Source of the DNA: Flavobacteriaceae bacterium UBA3356
GTDB lineage: Bacteria > Bacteroidota > Bacteroidia > Flavobacteriales > Flavobacteriaceae
NCBI GenBank assembly: GCA_002360635.1
Contig: DEQW01000006.1
Coordinates: 214,135-278,134 of the forward strand
Direction of reading: 5' to 3'
Length of the DNA stretch: 64,000 bases
Within the stretch, counting starts at the first letter, position 1. Each line of letters begins with the position of its first letter. Below the pieces are notes generated by a model. That model saw only the letters and a list, made by a program, of their open reading frames with translations. It did not search any database and was not told where the DNA came from. This document shows, in pieces, positions 41,256 to 50,289 of this stretch. The translations under genes and the position numbers were made by a program.

Positions 41256-43046
41256 ATGAAAAGACTTTTACCCTTCCTCACGTTATTTTTAAGTTTCCTT
41301 TTTTTTGGAATTCCACACGTTTCTGCGCAATCTGAACAAGATTCTGTACAACTTGTAGATGAGAGTAAATTACCCAGTAAAAAAAGGGTTATTGACGATA
41401 GCGCTTACTATTCTTCAAACCCATACACCGATTACAACGAAGCTTATTACCGTGTAAATAGACTTAATGAGCAAGTAGGTTTACCTCCCAAACAATTTAA
41501 TTTAAGAACTCCTCAAGCAACCTTAGAACATTTTATTTTAAAATCCAGAAGTGGGAAATATGAGGAAGCTTTGTATGCTTTAAATTTAAATTTACTTCCA
41601 CAAAATACGACAAAAGAAGAAGCTGCAATCCTGGCCGAAAAACTCTATTTTGTCATTAACCAACGAGTAAGTATTGATTGGGATGGGCTTTCTGACCGCC
41701 CAGATGGTCAAATTGATATAAGCACTACTACCAATCAAGCGATTGCGGGAAAGCCGAGAAGGAGCGTTGTTTTTGGAGAAGTAGAATTGGGCGAACGGGA
41801 TATCGTTATGCGTGTACAGCGCATTAGATATGAAGAATATGGAGCACTTTGGCTTATTTCTGCCAATACAGTTGAAAACATTGAGTCTTTATACGAAGAA
41901 TATGGTCCTAGAAAATTGGACAAAATGATGCCCGAGTGGTCTCGTATTCATTTTTTAGGATTTCAAGTTTGGAAACTGTTCGGCATTATTCTACTACTTG
42001 TTATTGCTTGGTTTTTTGGCAAGTTTGTCACCTATTTAATGCGAAAGATACTCCGAAAATCGAAAAGAACATGGATAAAACACATTGCAAATAAGCTTGC
42101 AAAACCTGCTGGTATTTTATTCGGGACATTATTTTTCTACATTCTTTTAGATAACCTTATATCTCTTTCTGGAGGGTTTGCCAATATTGTTTATACCAGT
42201 TTAATTATCCTTATCATAGGCTCCATCACTTGGTTTATCACCAGTTTTGTTGATTATTTAATGACTTACATTGCTGAAAATAAAATTGGTGATGTTTCAG
42301 AAGAAGAAAACGAAGAGGCCCGGAAAATGCTTACTTACATTTCGGTAGCACGACGCATAGTAACTTTTTTAGTGGTGGTAGTTGGCGGATATATAATCAT
42401 TTCACAATTCAGGGCATTAGAAAAAGTTGGTATTTCGTTATTGGCTTCAGCAGGTGTAGCAACGGTAATTTTAGGTATTGCAGCGCAAAATACTTTAGGA
42501 AATATTTTTGCGGGCCTACAAATAGCCATCACAAAGCCGGTTCGGGTTGGTGACACTGTTATTATTAAAGACGATTGGGGAAATGTAGAGGAAATTGGCT
42601 TTACATATATGGTGGTTCGCACGTGGGATTTAAGACGATTAGTAGTCCCTTTAAAATTTGTAATATCAAATATTTTCGAAAATTGGTCCATGACGAGTTC
42701 GCATCAAATACGCCCTATTATACTATATGCAGATTATCGGGTTGATGTTTCAAAAATACGTTCGGAATTTGAAAAAATGCTGGAAGCCGAAGAAGATTGG
42801 GACGAAGACAATCCGGCGGTTGTTGAAGTGGTCGATATGACCGAAGAATCTGTAAAAATAAGAGCGCTGTGTAGTGCCAAGGACGCCAAAACTACTTGGA
42901 AGCTTCATTGTGCCTTACGAGAAAAATTGGTTTCATACATTTGCCAATTAGAAGATGGAATGTATCTTTCCAGAACTCGCGTTGATATTTCAAACCGTTC
43001 AGCAAATATAAAAAACCGTCAAAACTCTTCTTCCGAAGAAAATTAA
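41256..43046 (+). CDS. Mechanosensitive ion channel (MscS family) with long exported N-terminus
   Basis: A 596-residue channel protein. Signal peptide at 1-24 (SFLFFGIPHVSAQ), then a periplasmic domain of about 200 residues. Transmembrane helices span about 235-400. The pore-lining TM3 region is GISLLASAGVATVILGIAAQNTLGNIFAGLQIAITKP near 390-425. The MscS beta domain is VRVGDTVIIKDDWGNVEEIGFTYMVVRTWDLRR and the cytoplasmic vestibule follows to about 580. MscS channels open under membrane tension to release solutes on osmotic downshock. The exported N-terminal extension is larger than in E. coli MscS and its role is unknown. Confidence 0.92.
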   Translation: MKRLLPFLTLFLSFLFFGIPHVSAQSEQDSVQLVDESKLPSKKRVIDDSAYYSSNPYTDYNEAYYRVNRLNEQVGLPPKQFNLRTPQATLEHFILKSRSGKYEEALYALNLNLLPQNTTKEEAAILAEKLYFVINQRVSIDWDGLSDRPDGQIDISTTTNQAIAGKPRRSVVFGEVELGERDIVMRVQRIRYEEYGALWLISANTVENIESLYEEYGPRKLDKMMPEWSRIHFLGFQVWKLFGIILLLVIAWFFGKFVTYLMRKILRKSKRTWIKHIANKLAKPAGILFGTLFFYILLDNLISLSGGFANIVYTSLIILIIGSITWFITSFVDYLMTYIAENKIGDVSEEENEEARKMLTYISVARRIVTFLVVVVGGYIIISQFRALEKVGISLLASAGVATVILGIAAQNTLGNIFAGLQIAITKPVRVGDTVIIKDDWGNVEEIGFTYMVVRTWDLRRLVVPLKFVISNIFENWSMTSSHQIRPIILYADYRVDVSKIRSEFEKMLEAEEDWDEDNPAVVEVVDMTEESVKIRALCSAKDAKTTWKLHCALREKLVSYICQLEDGMYLSRTRVDISNRSANIKNRQNSSSEEN

Positions 43047-43105
43047 CACTAACATATTAAACAATAGCAAAACAGCCAAAATAAAAAGAAATGGCGAGGT
43101 TTTTG

Positions 43106-43136
43106 TTGTTTAATACATATTGAAATTGTACATTTA
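43106..43136 (+). promoter_or_regulatory. Candidate spoT promoter, start codon 4 nt after -7 box
   Basis: TTG at 43106-43108, 20 nt, then TACATTTA at 43129-43136 (seven of eight), then ATTT and ATG at 43141. Confidence 0.5.
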
Positions 43137-43140
43137 ATTT

Positions 43141-45345
43141 ATGACAGAAGCTGTTTTAGAAGCCGAAAAAAAACAACTTGCCAAAGAATATAAAAAGCTT
43201 CTTAAAATTAGTTATCGAACGCTTTCTGCGGATGATAAAAAATTAATTAGAAGTGCTTTTGATGTAGCCGTTGACGCCCACAAAGATCAACGACGCAAAA
43301 GTGGCGAGGCGTATGTATTCCATCCAATTGCCGTAGCGAAAATTGTAGCTGCTGAGATTGGACTGGACGCAACCTCTATTGCCGCTGCCCTACTGCATGA
43401 TGTCGTGGAAGACACCGACTACACTTTAACCGACCTTGAGCAATTATTTGGAGAAACCGTAGCTCGTATTGTAGATGGTCTAACCAAAATCTCCAATATG
43501 CCCTACGACAAAGACGTGTCGTTACAAGCAGAAAATTTTAGGAAAATGTTGCTCACCCTTAATGAGGATATCCGGGTGATCATCATTAAAATTGCCGACC
43601 GTTTGCACAATATGCAAACAATGGAAAGCATGCCGGCGCATAAACAGGTGAAAATTGCTTCTGAAACGTTGTACATCTATGCCCCAATGGCACATCGCAT
43701 TGGGTTATATAATATTAAAACCGAACTGGAAGACTTGGGCTTAAAATATACAGAGCCCGAAGTTTATAATGACATCCATAGTAAAATAAGGGACAGTAAG
43801 GAAGAACAAGATGCCTATATTGAAGCTTTTTCAAAAACACTGAAAGATTCCTTTGATTCCGAAGGGTTAAATTATGAAATAAAAGGGCGCCCAAAATCTA
43901 TATTTTCAATTCGTAGAAAAATGATTGCCCAAAACGTAAGCTTTGATGAAGTGTATGATAAGTTTGCTGTACGTATTATCTACAAAAGTGATTTAGAGAA
44001 TGAAAAATTCTTAGCTTGGAAAATATATTCCATTGTAACAGATCACTTTAGGCCTAACCCCATGCGATTACGGGATTGGATTTCTTCCCCTAAATCTACG
44101 GGTTATGAAGCACTTCATATTACCGTAATGGGACCAAAAGGACGATGGGTAGAAGTACAGATTCGTAGTGAGCGAATGAACGAAATTGCCGAAAAAGGAT
44201 ATGCTGCCCATTACAAATACAAAAACAATGAAAAAGAAGATGGTGGCCTTGATGACTGGTTGAACAAATTGCAAGATACGCTGGAAAATTCAGAAATTAG
44301 CGCTGTAGATTTTGTAGAAGAATTTAAACTGAACTTATATGCAAAAGAAATTTTTGTCTTTACTCCAAAAGGAGATTTGTTTTCGCTTCCCAAAGGCTCA
44401 ACAGCTTTAGATTTTGCTTTCCAAGTGCACACCGAAGTGGGAATGCACACAAGGGGGACAAAGGTTAATGGTAAATTAGTTCCTCTTAGCCATGTTCTTA
44501 AAAGTGGCGACCAGGTAGAAATAATCACTTCAGAAAAAAGTAAACCTTCGGCCAACTGGTTAGATTACGTAAACACAGGAAGAGCACGTTCAAAAATAAA
44601 ATCGTCCCTTAAAGATGAGAAAAAACAAATAGCTGAAGAAGGAAAAGCGGTTTTAGCCCGAAAATTAAAATCTTTAAAAATCACTTTAGACGAAAAAACC
44701 ATAAACCAATTGGTTGTTTTCTTTAAGGTAAAAACCAGTTTAGACCTATTTTATCGCGTAGGTGCCGGTATTATTGATAACCAAAAACTGAAAGAATTTG
44801 CCGCTTCGCGAAGCAATGCTTTTGTAAATTTCTTTAAAAATAAAATTCGGAAACCTGATAAGCCTCAAGACGTAAACAAAGAGGAAATCACTGAAAAATA
44901 TGACCAGCTCGTTTTTGGGAAAGAAGAAGAAAAATTGGATTATAAAATGGCAAATTGCTGTAATCCCATTCCTGGTGATGATGTATTTGGTTTCGTTACG
45001 GTCAACGAAGGCATAAAAGTGCATAAACAAAATTGTCCCAACGCGTTGCAGCTGCAGAGTAACTTCAGCTACCGTATTATGAAAGCCAAATGGATCGATT
45101 CCACCCAACGCGAGTTTAAAGCTAAATTGATCATTACAGGTATTGATGCTGTTGGTTTGGTAAATAATGTAACAAGACTTATTTCAAACAACTTAAATAT
45201 TGACATGAAAGGTGTCCATTTTGATAGTGATGATGGGGTTTTCAACGGGAAAGTAACGGTTGTTGTTAAAAATAAAAATGTATTGGATAACCTCGTTGAT
45301 AAATTGAAAAAAATAAACGGAATAGATAAAGTTACACGAGTTTAA
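43141..45345 (+). CDS. Bifunctional (p)ppGpp synthetase/hydrolase (RelA/SpoT)
   Basis: A 734-residue stringent-response enzyme that makes and degrades (p)ppGpp. The hydrolase HD domain is intact: FHPIAVAKI near residue 60, the His-Asp pair in ALLHDVVEDTDY near 82, and IKIADRLHNMQTM near 148. The synthetase domain has GRPKSIFSIRRKM near 250, YDKFAVRII, and GYEALHITVMG, followed by EKGYAAHYKYK. A TGS domain (KEIFVFTPKGDLFSLPKGSTALDFAF, about 400-465), a zinc-finger-like CCNPIPGD segment near 608 and a C-terminal ACT domain complete the long-RSH layout. As both catalytic domains look complete it is probably the main Rel enzyme. The genes downstream are the Fur-type regulator and purA. Confidence 0.96.
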   Translation: MTEAVLEAEKKQLAKEYKKLLKISYRTLSADDKKLIRSAFDVAVDAHKDQRRKSGEAYVFHPIAVAKIVAAEIGLDATSIAAALLHDVVEDTDYTLTDLEQLFGETVARIVDGLTKISNMPYDKDVSLQAENFRKMLLTLNEDIRVIIIKIADRLHNMQTMESMPAHKQVKIASETLYIYAPMAHRIGLYNIKTELEDLGLKYTEPEVYNDIHSKIRDSKEEQDAYIEAFSKTLKDSFDSEGLNYEIKGRPKSIFSIRRKMIAQNVSFDEVYDKFAVRIIYKSDLENEKFLAWKIYSIVTDHFRPNPMRLRDWISSPKSTGYEALHITVMGPKGRWVEVQIRSERMNEIAEKGYAAHYKYKNNEKEDGGLDDWLNKLQDTLENSEISAVDFVEEFKLNLYAKEIFVFTPKGDLFSLPKGSTALDFAFQVHTEVGMHTRGTKVNGKLVPLSHVLKSGDQVEIITSEKSKPSANWLDYVNTGRARSKIKSSLKDEKKQIAEEGKAVLARKLKSLKITLDEKTINQLVVFFKVKTSLDLFYRVGAGIIDNQKLKEFAASRSNAFVNFFKNKIRKPDKPQDVNKEEITEKYDQLVFGKEEEKLDYKMANCCNPIPGDDVFGFVTVNEGIKVHKQNCPNALQLQSNFSYRIMKAKWIDSTQREFKAKLIITGIDAVGLVNNVTRLISNNLNIDMKGVHFDSDDGVFNGKVTVVVKNKNVLDNLVDKLKKINGIDKVTRV

Positions 45346-45351
45346 AATGAG

Positions 45352-45359
45352 TAACTTTG
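45352..45359 (+). promoter_or_regulatory. -7 box upstream of the Fur-type gene
   Basis: TAACTTTG is a perfect TAnnTTTG match, just after the spoT stop and 10 nt before the ATG at 45370. No good -33. It could give the Fur-type gene expression independent of spoT. Confidence 0.45.
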
Positions 45360-45369
45360 CATCTTTATT

Positions 45370-45822
45370 ATGAGCACCAAAACTGAAAAAAACAACCAGG
45401 CAATAGTTAAAAATGTGTTTACGGCCTACCTTGAAGAAAAGGGTCATCGTAAAACACCCGAACGCTATGCCATACTTCAAGAAATTTACGATCACAAGGA
45501 GCATTTTGATATAGAATCACTTTATATCAATATGAAAAACAAAAACTACCGCGTGAGTCGTGCAACGCTCTATAATACTATTGAGTTGTTGCTAGAGTGC
45601 GGTTTGGTGCGTAAACATCAGTTTGGACAAAATCAGGCACATTACGAAAAATCATATTTCGATAAACAACACGATCACGTAATTTTATCAGATGGTGAAG
45701 TAATTGAGTTTTGCGATCCACGCATCCAATCTATTAAAAAAACAATCGAAGAGGTTTTCGATATTGAGATTACAAAACATTCTCTTTATTTCTACGGAAA
45801 CCGAAAACAGACCAATCAATAA
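45370..45822 (+). CDS. Fur family transcriptional regulator
   Basis: A 150-residue metal-dependent repressor. The N-terminal winged helix (about 10-85) includes KTPERYAILQEIYDHKEHFDIESLYINM and the recognition helix RVSRATLYNTIELLLECGLV. The C-terminal dimerisation domain has the metal-binding KQHDHVIL. The structural-zinc CxxC pairs normally found after this (lyC..CG) are absent: the matching place reads LSDGEVIEFCDP, with a single Cys. Whether it senses iron, zinc or peroxide cannot be told. It lies between spoT (24 bp) and purA (6 bp). Confidence 0.92.
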   Translation: MSTKTEKNNQAIVKNVFTAYLEEKGHRKTPERYAILQEIYDHKEHFDIESLYINMKNKNYRVSRATLYNTIELLLECGLVRKHQFGQNQAHYEKSYFDKQHDHVILSDGEVIEFCDPRIQSIKKTIEEVFDIEITKHSLYFYGNRKQTNQ

Positions 45823-45828
45823 TACATT

Positions 45829-47100
45829 ATGGCAGTAGACTTACTACTTGGATTACAATGGGGCGACGAAGGAAAAGGAAAAATCGTCGATGTCCTTACC
45901 AAAAACTATGATATAATTGCCCGTTTTCAAGGCGGACCAAACGCAGGACATACCCTTGAGTTTGATGGTATAAAGCACGTATTACATACCATTCCCAGTG
46001 GAATTTTTCACGAAAACGCTGTAAACCTTGTTGGTAATGGTGTTGTTATCGACCCTGTTATTTTCAAAAAAGAATTGGACAACCTTTCGCAGTTTAACCT
46101 TGACATCAATAAAAAGCTGCTTATTTCGCGTAAGGCACATTTAATTTTACCTACACACAGATTATTAGATGCTGCTAGTGAAACTTCAAAAGGTAAAGCT
46201 AAAATTGGCTCGACCCTTAAAGGTATTGGCCCAACGTATATGGACAAAACCGGTCGTAATGGAATACGCGTAGGCGATCTTGAACTAAGCGACTGGAAAG
46301 AAAGGTATCGCAAACTTGCCAATAAGCACGAGGCGATGATTGAATTCTACAACGTAGACATTCAATACAATCTAGCTGAATTGGAATCTGAATTTTTTGA
46401 AGCAATCGAAGTTTTAAAATCATTAACTTTCATTGACAGCGAAGAATATTTGCACAAAGCACAAAAAGAAAATAAAACAATTTTAGCCGAAGGAGCTCAA
46501 GGTTCGTTATTAGACATTGACTTTGGAACGTATCCATTTGTAACATCCTCAAATACAACGGCAGCTGGAGCTTGTACAGGCTTAGGAGTTGCTCCTGGTA
46601 AAATTAAAGAGGTATATGGAATCTTTAAAGCCTATACCACCCGTGTAGGCAGTGGCCCCTTCCCTACTGAGCTTTTTGATGAAGACGGTAAGCGAATGGC
46701 CAAGGTAGGGAATGAATTTGGGGCAACAACGGGCCGCCCAAGACGTTGTGGCTGGTTAGATTTAGTTGCCTTAAAATACGCCGTACAAGTTAACGGTGTG
46801 ACGCAATTAATGATGATGAAAGGCGATGTGCTAAGTGGTTTCAAAAAACTAAAAGTATGTACCGCTTATAAGTATAAAGGTGAAACCATTGAACATTTAC
46901 CGTACAATATAGAAGCCGAAAACGTAACCCCGGTTTATACCGAAATGAAAGGTTGGAAAGAAGATTTAACTAAAATGAACGATGCGTCTCAGCTTCCAAA
47001 GGAGCTTAATGACTACATCAAATTTTTGGAAAAAGAACTGGAAACCCCAATTAAAATTGTTTCCGTAGGGCCTGATAGAGTCCAGACTATTGAGCGATAG
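45829..47100 (+). CDS. purA: Adenylosuccinate synthetase
   Basis: A 423-residue enzyme joining IMP and aspartate with GTP hydrolysis, the first committed step to AMP. The N-terminal P-loop is LLLGLQWGDEGKGKIVD with the catalytic Asp and Lys. GGPNAGHT near 40, IGSTLKGIGPTYMDK near 126, EGAQGSLLDIDFGTYPFVTSSN near 220 and the GPFPTEL and GRPRRCGWLD motifs near 275-310 are all present. PurA is a known inhibition target of (p)ppGpp, so its linkage with spoT in one cluster makes regulatory sense. Six bases separate it from the Fur-type gene. Confidence 0.97.
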   Translation: MAVDLLLGLQWGDEGKGKIVDVLTKNYDIIARFQGGPNAGHTLEFDGIKHVLHTIPSGIFHENAVNLVGNGVVIDPVIFKKELDNLSQFNLDINKKLLISRKAHLILPTHRLLDAASETSKGKAKIGSTLKGIGPTYMDKTGRNGIRVGDLELSDWKERYRKLANKHEAMIEFYNVDIQYNLAELESEFFEAIEVLKSLTFIDSEEYLHKAQKENKTILAEGAQGSLLDIDFGTYPFVTSSNTTAAGACTGLGVAPGKIKEVYGIFKAYTTRVGSGPFPTELFDEDGKRMAKVGNEFGATTGRPRRCGWLDLVALKYAVQVNGVTQLMMMKGDVLSGFKKLKVCTAYKYKGETIEHLPYNIEAENVTPVYTEMKGWKEDLTKMNDASQLPKELNDYIKFLEKELETPIKIVSVGPDRVQTIER

Positions 47101-47154
47101 TATACTTTTTCTAAGTTAATGCACGTTACGTAAGCGTATAAAAGCAACTACATA

Positions 47155-48945
47155 TTGAAAGTATCCTTACACATACTACTTTGTTTTTTTTTCTTCGGAA
47201 TAACGTTGCACGCCCAAGATGAGCCCGAGAAAGCCAAAGTAAATATAGAATCTGGCTATCTTGAAATTAGACCAGAGTTGCCCGACGCTGCTATCTATAC
47301 AAAAGACGACTCCGGTCAAGTGTACATTATACATGAAGGGGTTGAAATGTGGTGTGACCAAGCCTATGTCTATTTAAAAGAGAACTTTGTCAAAGCCTAC
47401 GGAAGTGTAAAGATAAACCAAGCAGACACCGTTACTTTAAACAGTAAATACGCCGAATACAACGGTAACACTCAGTTTGCTTTTGCCAGTGGCGATGTTT
47501 TGTTTAAAGATCCAAAAACAACCTTAAAAACCGATACGCTCTATTTTGACCGCATAAAACAACAGGCGTATTACAGGACCGGCGGAACCGTTAGAGATAC
47601 TGCAAGTACCTTAACCAGCCGGATTGGACGTTATTATGCTGAAACAAAAAAATACCAGTTCCTTTCCGATGTAGTAATCAACAACCCAGATTATACAGTA
47701 AACTCATCTCAATTAGACTTTTATTCTGAAACCGGAGGAGCCTATTTGTACGGCTCTTCAACTATAAAGACTGAAAACAGTACTATATATTGTGATCGGG
47801 GGTATTATGATACTCGGGCAAAAACCGGACATTTTGTTAAAAATTCCCGTGTTGACTACGAAAACCGAATTCTATATGGTGATAGCATTTACTTTGACCA
47901 AAACAAAAGCTTTGCTTCTGCAACCAATAATATTAAAGTATTAGATACCGTAAATAAAAGTATTATTCGCGGGCATTATGCTGAAGTGTTCCGTGAAAAA
48001 GATTCTGTTTTTATTACTAAACGTGCCGTAGCGGTTACATTGAGAGACCAAGACTCCATTTACGTTCATGCTGATACCCTACAAGTGACTGGGAAACCAG
48101 AAAACCGTGTTATAAAAGGATTTTACCGTGCGCGTATGTTTAAACGAGGTTTAGAAGGCGAGCAACCTACAAGTGGTAAGTGTGATTCTATTTTTGTAAA
48201 TCAAAAAGCAGGGATTACTAAACTATTGCGAAATCCTGTGTTATGGAGTGGTGAAAACCAAATGACAGGTGATACCATTCATATTCTCTCTGATACTACA
48301 ACAGAAAAATTAGATACGCTAAAAGTATTTAACAACGCATTTCTAATCCAAAAGGATAGCGCTGGTTATAATCAAGTAAAAGGGGAACGACTTATCGGTC
48401 TCTTTACTGACAATGAACTGGACACGGTCAACATCCATAAAAATGCTGAAGTAATTTATTTTTCCAGAAATGAAGAAGATGAATTAGTCGGCATCAACAA
48501 CACCCTTTCCAGTGATATACAAATGTATTTGGAAAGCCAAGAAATTACCGGAATTCGCTTTTTAAAGAAAGTTGACGGAAAACTGTATCCGCCTTCTCAA
48601 TTTCCTGAAAACGCTCGTATTCTACCTGGTTTTAATTGGCGGGGCGAAGAACGATTGCAAAAAGTTGAAGATTTATTTAGTGGAAAGCCCGCGCCTATAC
48701 TGCCAAAAATTAAAGGTATTCGGTTACCAGAAGACGAAGGTGAATTTTTCGAGAAAATCCCTGAGGATGAAATGGAAATACCCGAACAGTCTAAATTGAA
48801 AGCAAAAGATCTTCAAAATCGAGAGGATGATCCAAAACCTATGACTCGGGAAATGGACAGTATTTCCAACGACTCATTGCGTAAACCTCCAGATCCTAAA
48901 AAGAGGCAACAAGCCAATTCTTCCGAAGAAAAAGAAGAGCAGTAA
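47155..48945 (+). CDS. OstA-like (LptA/LptD N-domain) exported protein
   Basis: A 596-residue exported protein with signal peptide FFFFGITLHAQ. The start is TTG at 47155: the frame has a stop at 47131 and no ATG between, and TTG opens exactly at a normal signal peptide. About residues 25-500 show repeated beta-jellyroll strands of the OstA/LptA type (VYIIHEGVEMWCDQAYVYLKENFVKAYGSV, NSKYAEYNGNTQFAFASGDV, AKTGHFVKNSRVDYENRILYGD). The C-terminal 80 residues are highly charged and proline-rich. LptA proteins bridge lipopolysaccharide through the periplasm; this Bacteroidota relative is larger and its exact role is inferred. Located 54 bp after purA. Confidence 0.85.
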   Translation: MKVSLHILLCFFFFGITLHAQDEPEKAKVNIESGYLEIRPELPDAAIYTKDDSGQVYIIHEGVEMWCDQAYVYLKENFVKAYGSVKINQADTVTLNSKYAEYNGNTQFAFASGDVLFKDPKTTLKTDTLYFDRIKQQAYYRTGGTVRDTASTLTSRIGRYYAETKKYQFLSDVVINNPDYTVNSSQLDFYSETGGAYLYGSSTIKTENSTIYCDRGYYDTRAKTGHFVKNSRVDYENRILYGDSIYFDQNKSFASATNNIKVLDTVNKSIIRGHYAEVFREKDSVFITKRAVAVTLRDQDSIYVHADTLQVTGKPENRVIKGFYRARMFKRGLEGEQPTSGKCDSIFVNQKAGITKLLRNPVLWSGENQMTGDTIHILSDTTTEKLDTLKVFNNAFLIQKDSAGYNQVKGERLIGLFTDNELDTVNIHKNAEVIYFSRNEEDELVGINNTLSSDIQMYLESQEITGIRFLKKVDGKLYPPSQFPENARILPGFNWRGEERLQKVEDLFSGKPAPILPKIKGIRLPEDEGEFFEKIPEDEMEIPEQSKLKAKDLQNREDDPKPMTREMDSISNDSLRKPPDPKKRQQANSSEEKEEQ

Positions 48946-48962
48946 CAGATTTTGGAAAGACG

Positions 48963-50147
48963 ATGAAAGAAGACTTTTTTAAATACCAAACGCAAACAAC
49001 TCCGCATCCATTGGCTTTAGAGGTTTCTCACGCCGAGGGAAGTTACATTTACGATACAAATGGAAATAAGCACCTTGACTTTATAGCTGGAGTTTCGGCT
49101 TGTAGTTTAGGCCATCGCCATCCTCGAGTGGTAAAAGCCATAAAAAATCAGCTGGATAAGTATTTGCACGTTATGGTTTATGGTGAATATATTCAACAGC
49201 CAGCTGTGGAATTGACCAAACTTTTAGCCAATAAACTACCTGATACTTTAGAAACCACGTATTTGGTGAATAGTGGCGCCGAAGCTATTGATGCTTCCTT
49301 AAAATTAGCACGCCGAGTAACTGGACGATCTGAAATTTTATATGCTCATAACGCCTATCACGGAAATACATTTGGTGCTTTAAGCGTAATGGGCTACGAA
49401 GAGCGAAAAACGCCTTTCGTCCCTTTAGTCCCTAATTGCCACCCCATTCAGTTTAATGATTTAGGCGATTTAGATAAAATAACTACCAGAACAGCGGCGG
49501 TTATTTTAGAAACCATACAAGGAGGTGCTGGATTTATTTTTCCGAAAAATGGTTATTTGAAAAAAGTTCGTGAGCGTTGTAATGAGACTGGAACCTTATT
49601 AATTTTAGATGAAATTCAACCAGGTTTTGGCAGGACTGGAAAGCTTTTTGGATTCGAACATTTTGATATTGTACCCGATATTTTAGTAATGGGAAAAGGT
49701 ATGGGAGGTGGTCTACCCATTGGTGCTTTCACCGCTTCCCAAGAACATATGGCCTTACTGAAAGACAATCCTAAATTGGGCCACATTACAACATTTGGCG
49801 GTAATCCCGTTATTGCATCTGCCGCTTTGGCTACTTTACAGGAAATAACCGAAACCGATTTAATTTCGCAAACCCTTCAGAAAGAGCAATTGTTCAGAAA
49901 ATTGCTGAAACACTCTTTAATAAAGGAAATTCGTGGCAAAGGGTTGATATTGGCACTAATTATGGATTCTTCAGAAATTGCTTCCGAAGTAATTTTGCGC
50001 TGTAAAGACAAGAATTTGATTCTTTTTTGGCTTCTTTTTGAACCCAAAGCTGTCCGAATTACCCCACCGCTGACCATTTCAGATGCAGAAATAAAGGAAG
50101 GGTGTGACATTATAACAGCAGTACTCAATGAGATTACCGAAGAATAA
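48963..50147 (+). CDS. Class III PLP-dependent aminotransferase (ornithine/acetylornithine type)
   Basis: A 394-residue pyridoxal-phosphate enzyme. The cofactor-binding features are VNSGAEAIDASLKLARRVTGR near 99, YHGNTFGALSVMG, LLILDEIQPGFGRTGKLFGFE near 214 (the PLP-binding Asp), and the Schiff-base Lys in LVMGKGMGGGLPIGAF near 242. These place it with acetylornithine/ornithine and related omega-aminotransferases. The substrate cannot be fixed from sequence, and no arginine-biosynthesis genes are adjacent, so I leave the symbol blank. It follows ostA by 17 bp and ends the spoT-to-aminotransferase run; the next gene has its own promoter. Confidence 0.9.
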   Translation: MKEDFFKYQTQTTPHPLALEVSHAEGSYIYDTNGNKHLDFIAGVSACSLGHRHPRVVKAIKNQLDKYLHVMVYGEYIQQPAVELTKLLANKLPDTLETTYLVNSGAEAIDASLKLARRVTGRSEILYAHNAYHGNTFGALSVMGYEERKTPFVPLVPNCHPIQFNDLGDLDKITTRTAAVILETIQGGAGFIFPKNGYLKKVRERCNETGTLLILDEIQPGFGRTGKLFGFEHFDIVPDILVMGKGMGGGLPIGAFTASQEHMALLKDNPKLGHITTFGGNPVIASAALATLQEITETDLISQTLQKEQLFRKLLKHSLIKEIRGKGLILALIMDSSEIASEVILRCKDKNLILFWLLFEPKAVRITPPLTISDAEIKEGCDIITAVLNEITEE

Positions 50148-50232
50148 AATCACCGTAAATAATTGTTAATCAGTGTTTTAAATTTAAAAACTTCTGTTAA
50201 TAAGGCTGTTAACAACAAACGCGGCATAACTA

Positions 50233-50261
50233 TTGAATGCCCCATTACATTAGTATCTTTA
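50233..50261 (+). promoter_or_regulatory. Candidate promoter of the TPR-DUF368-aroE operon
   Basis: TTG at 50233-50235, 18 nt, TATCTTTA at 50254-50261 (seven of eight), 28 nt before the ATG at 50290. Confidence 0.55.
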
Positions 50262-50289
50262 AATTAGAAGAAACCGTAAAACGTTCCGT

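Noticed and set aside
44746..45108. Minus-strand ORF inside spoT with hydrophobic residues
   Set aside because: Overlaps the conserved spoT C-terminal coding region completely; antisense artefact.
47123..47138. Near-palindrome around TTACGTAA upstream of the OstA-like gene
   Set aside because: Short and partly mismatched; no second copy seen, and no promoter box aligned with it.
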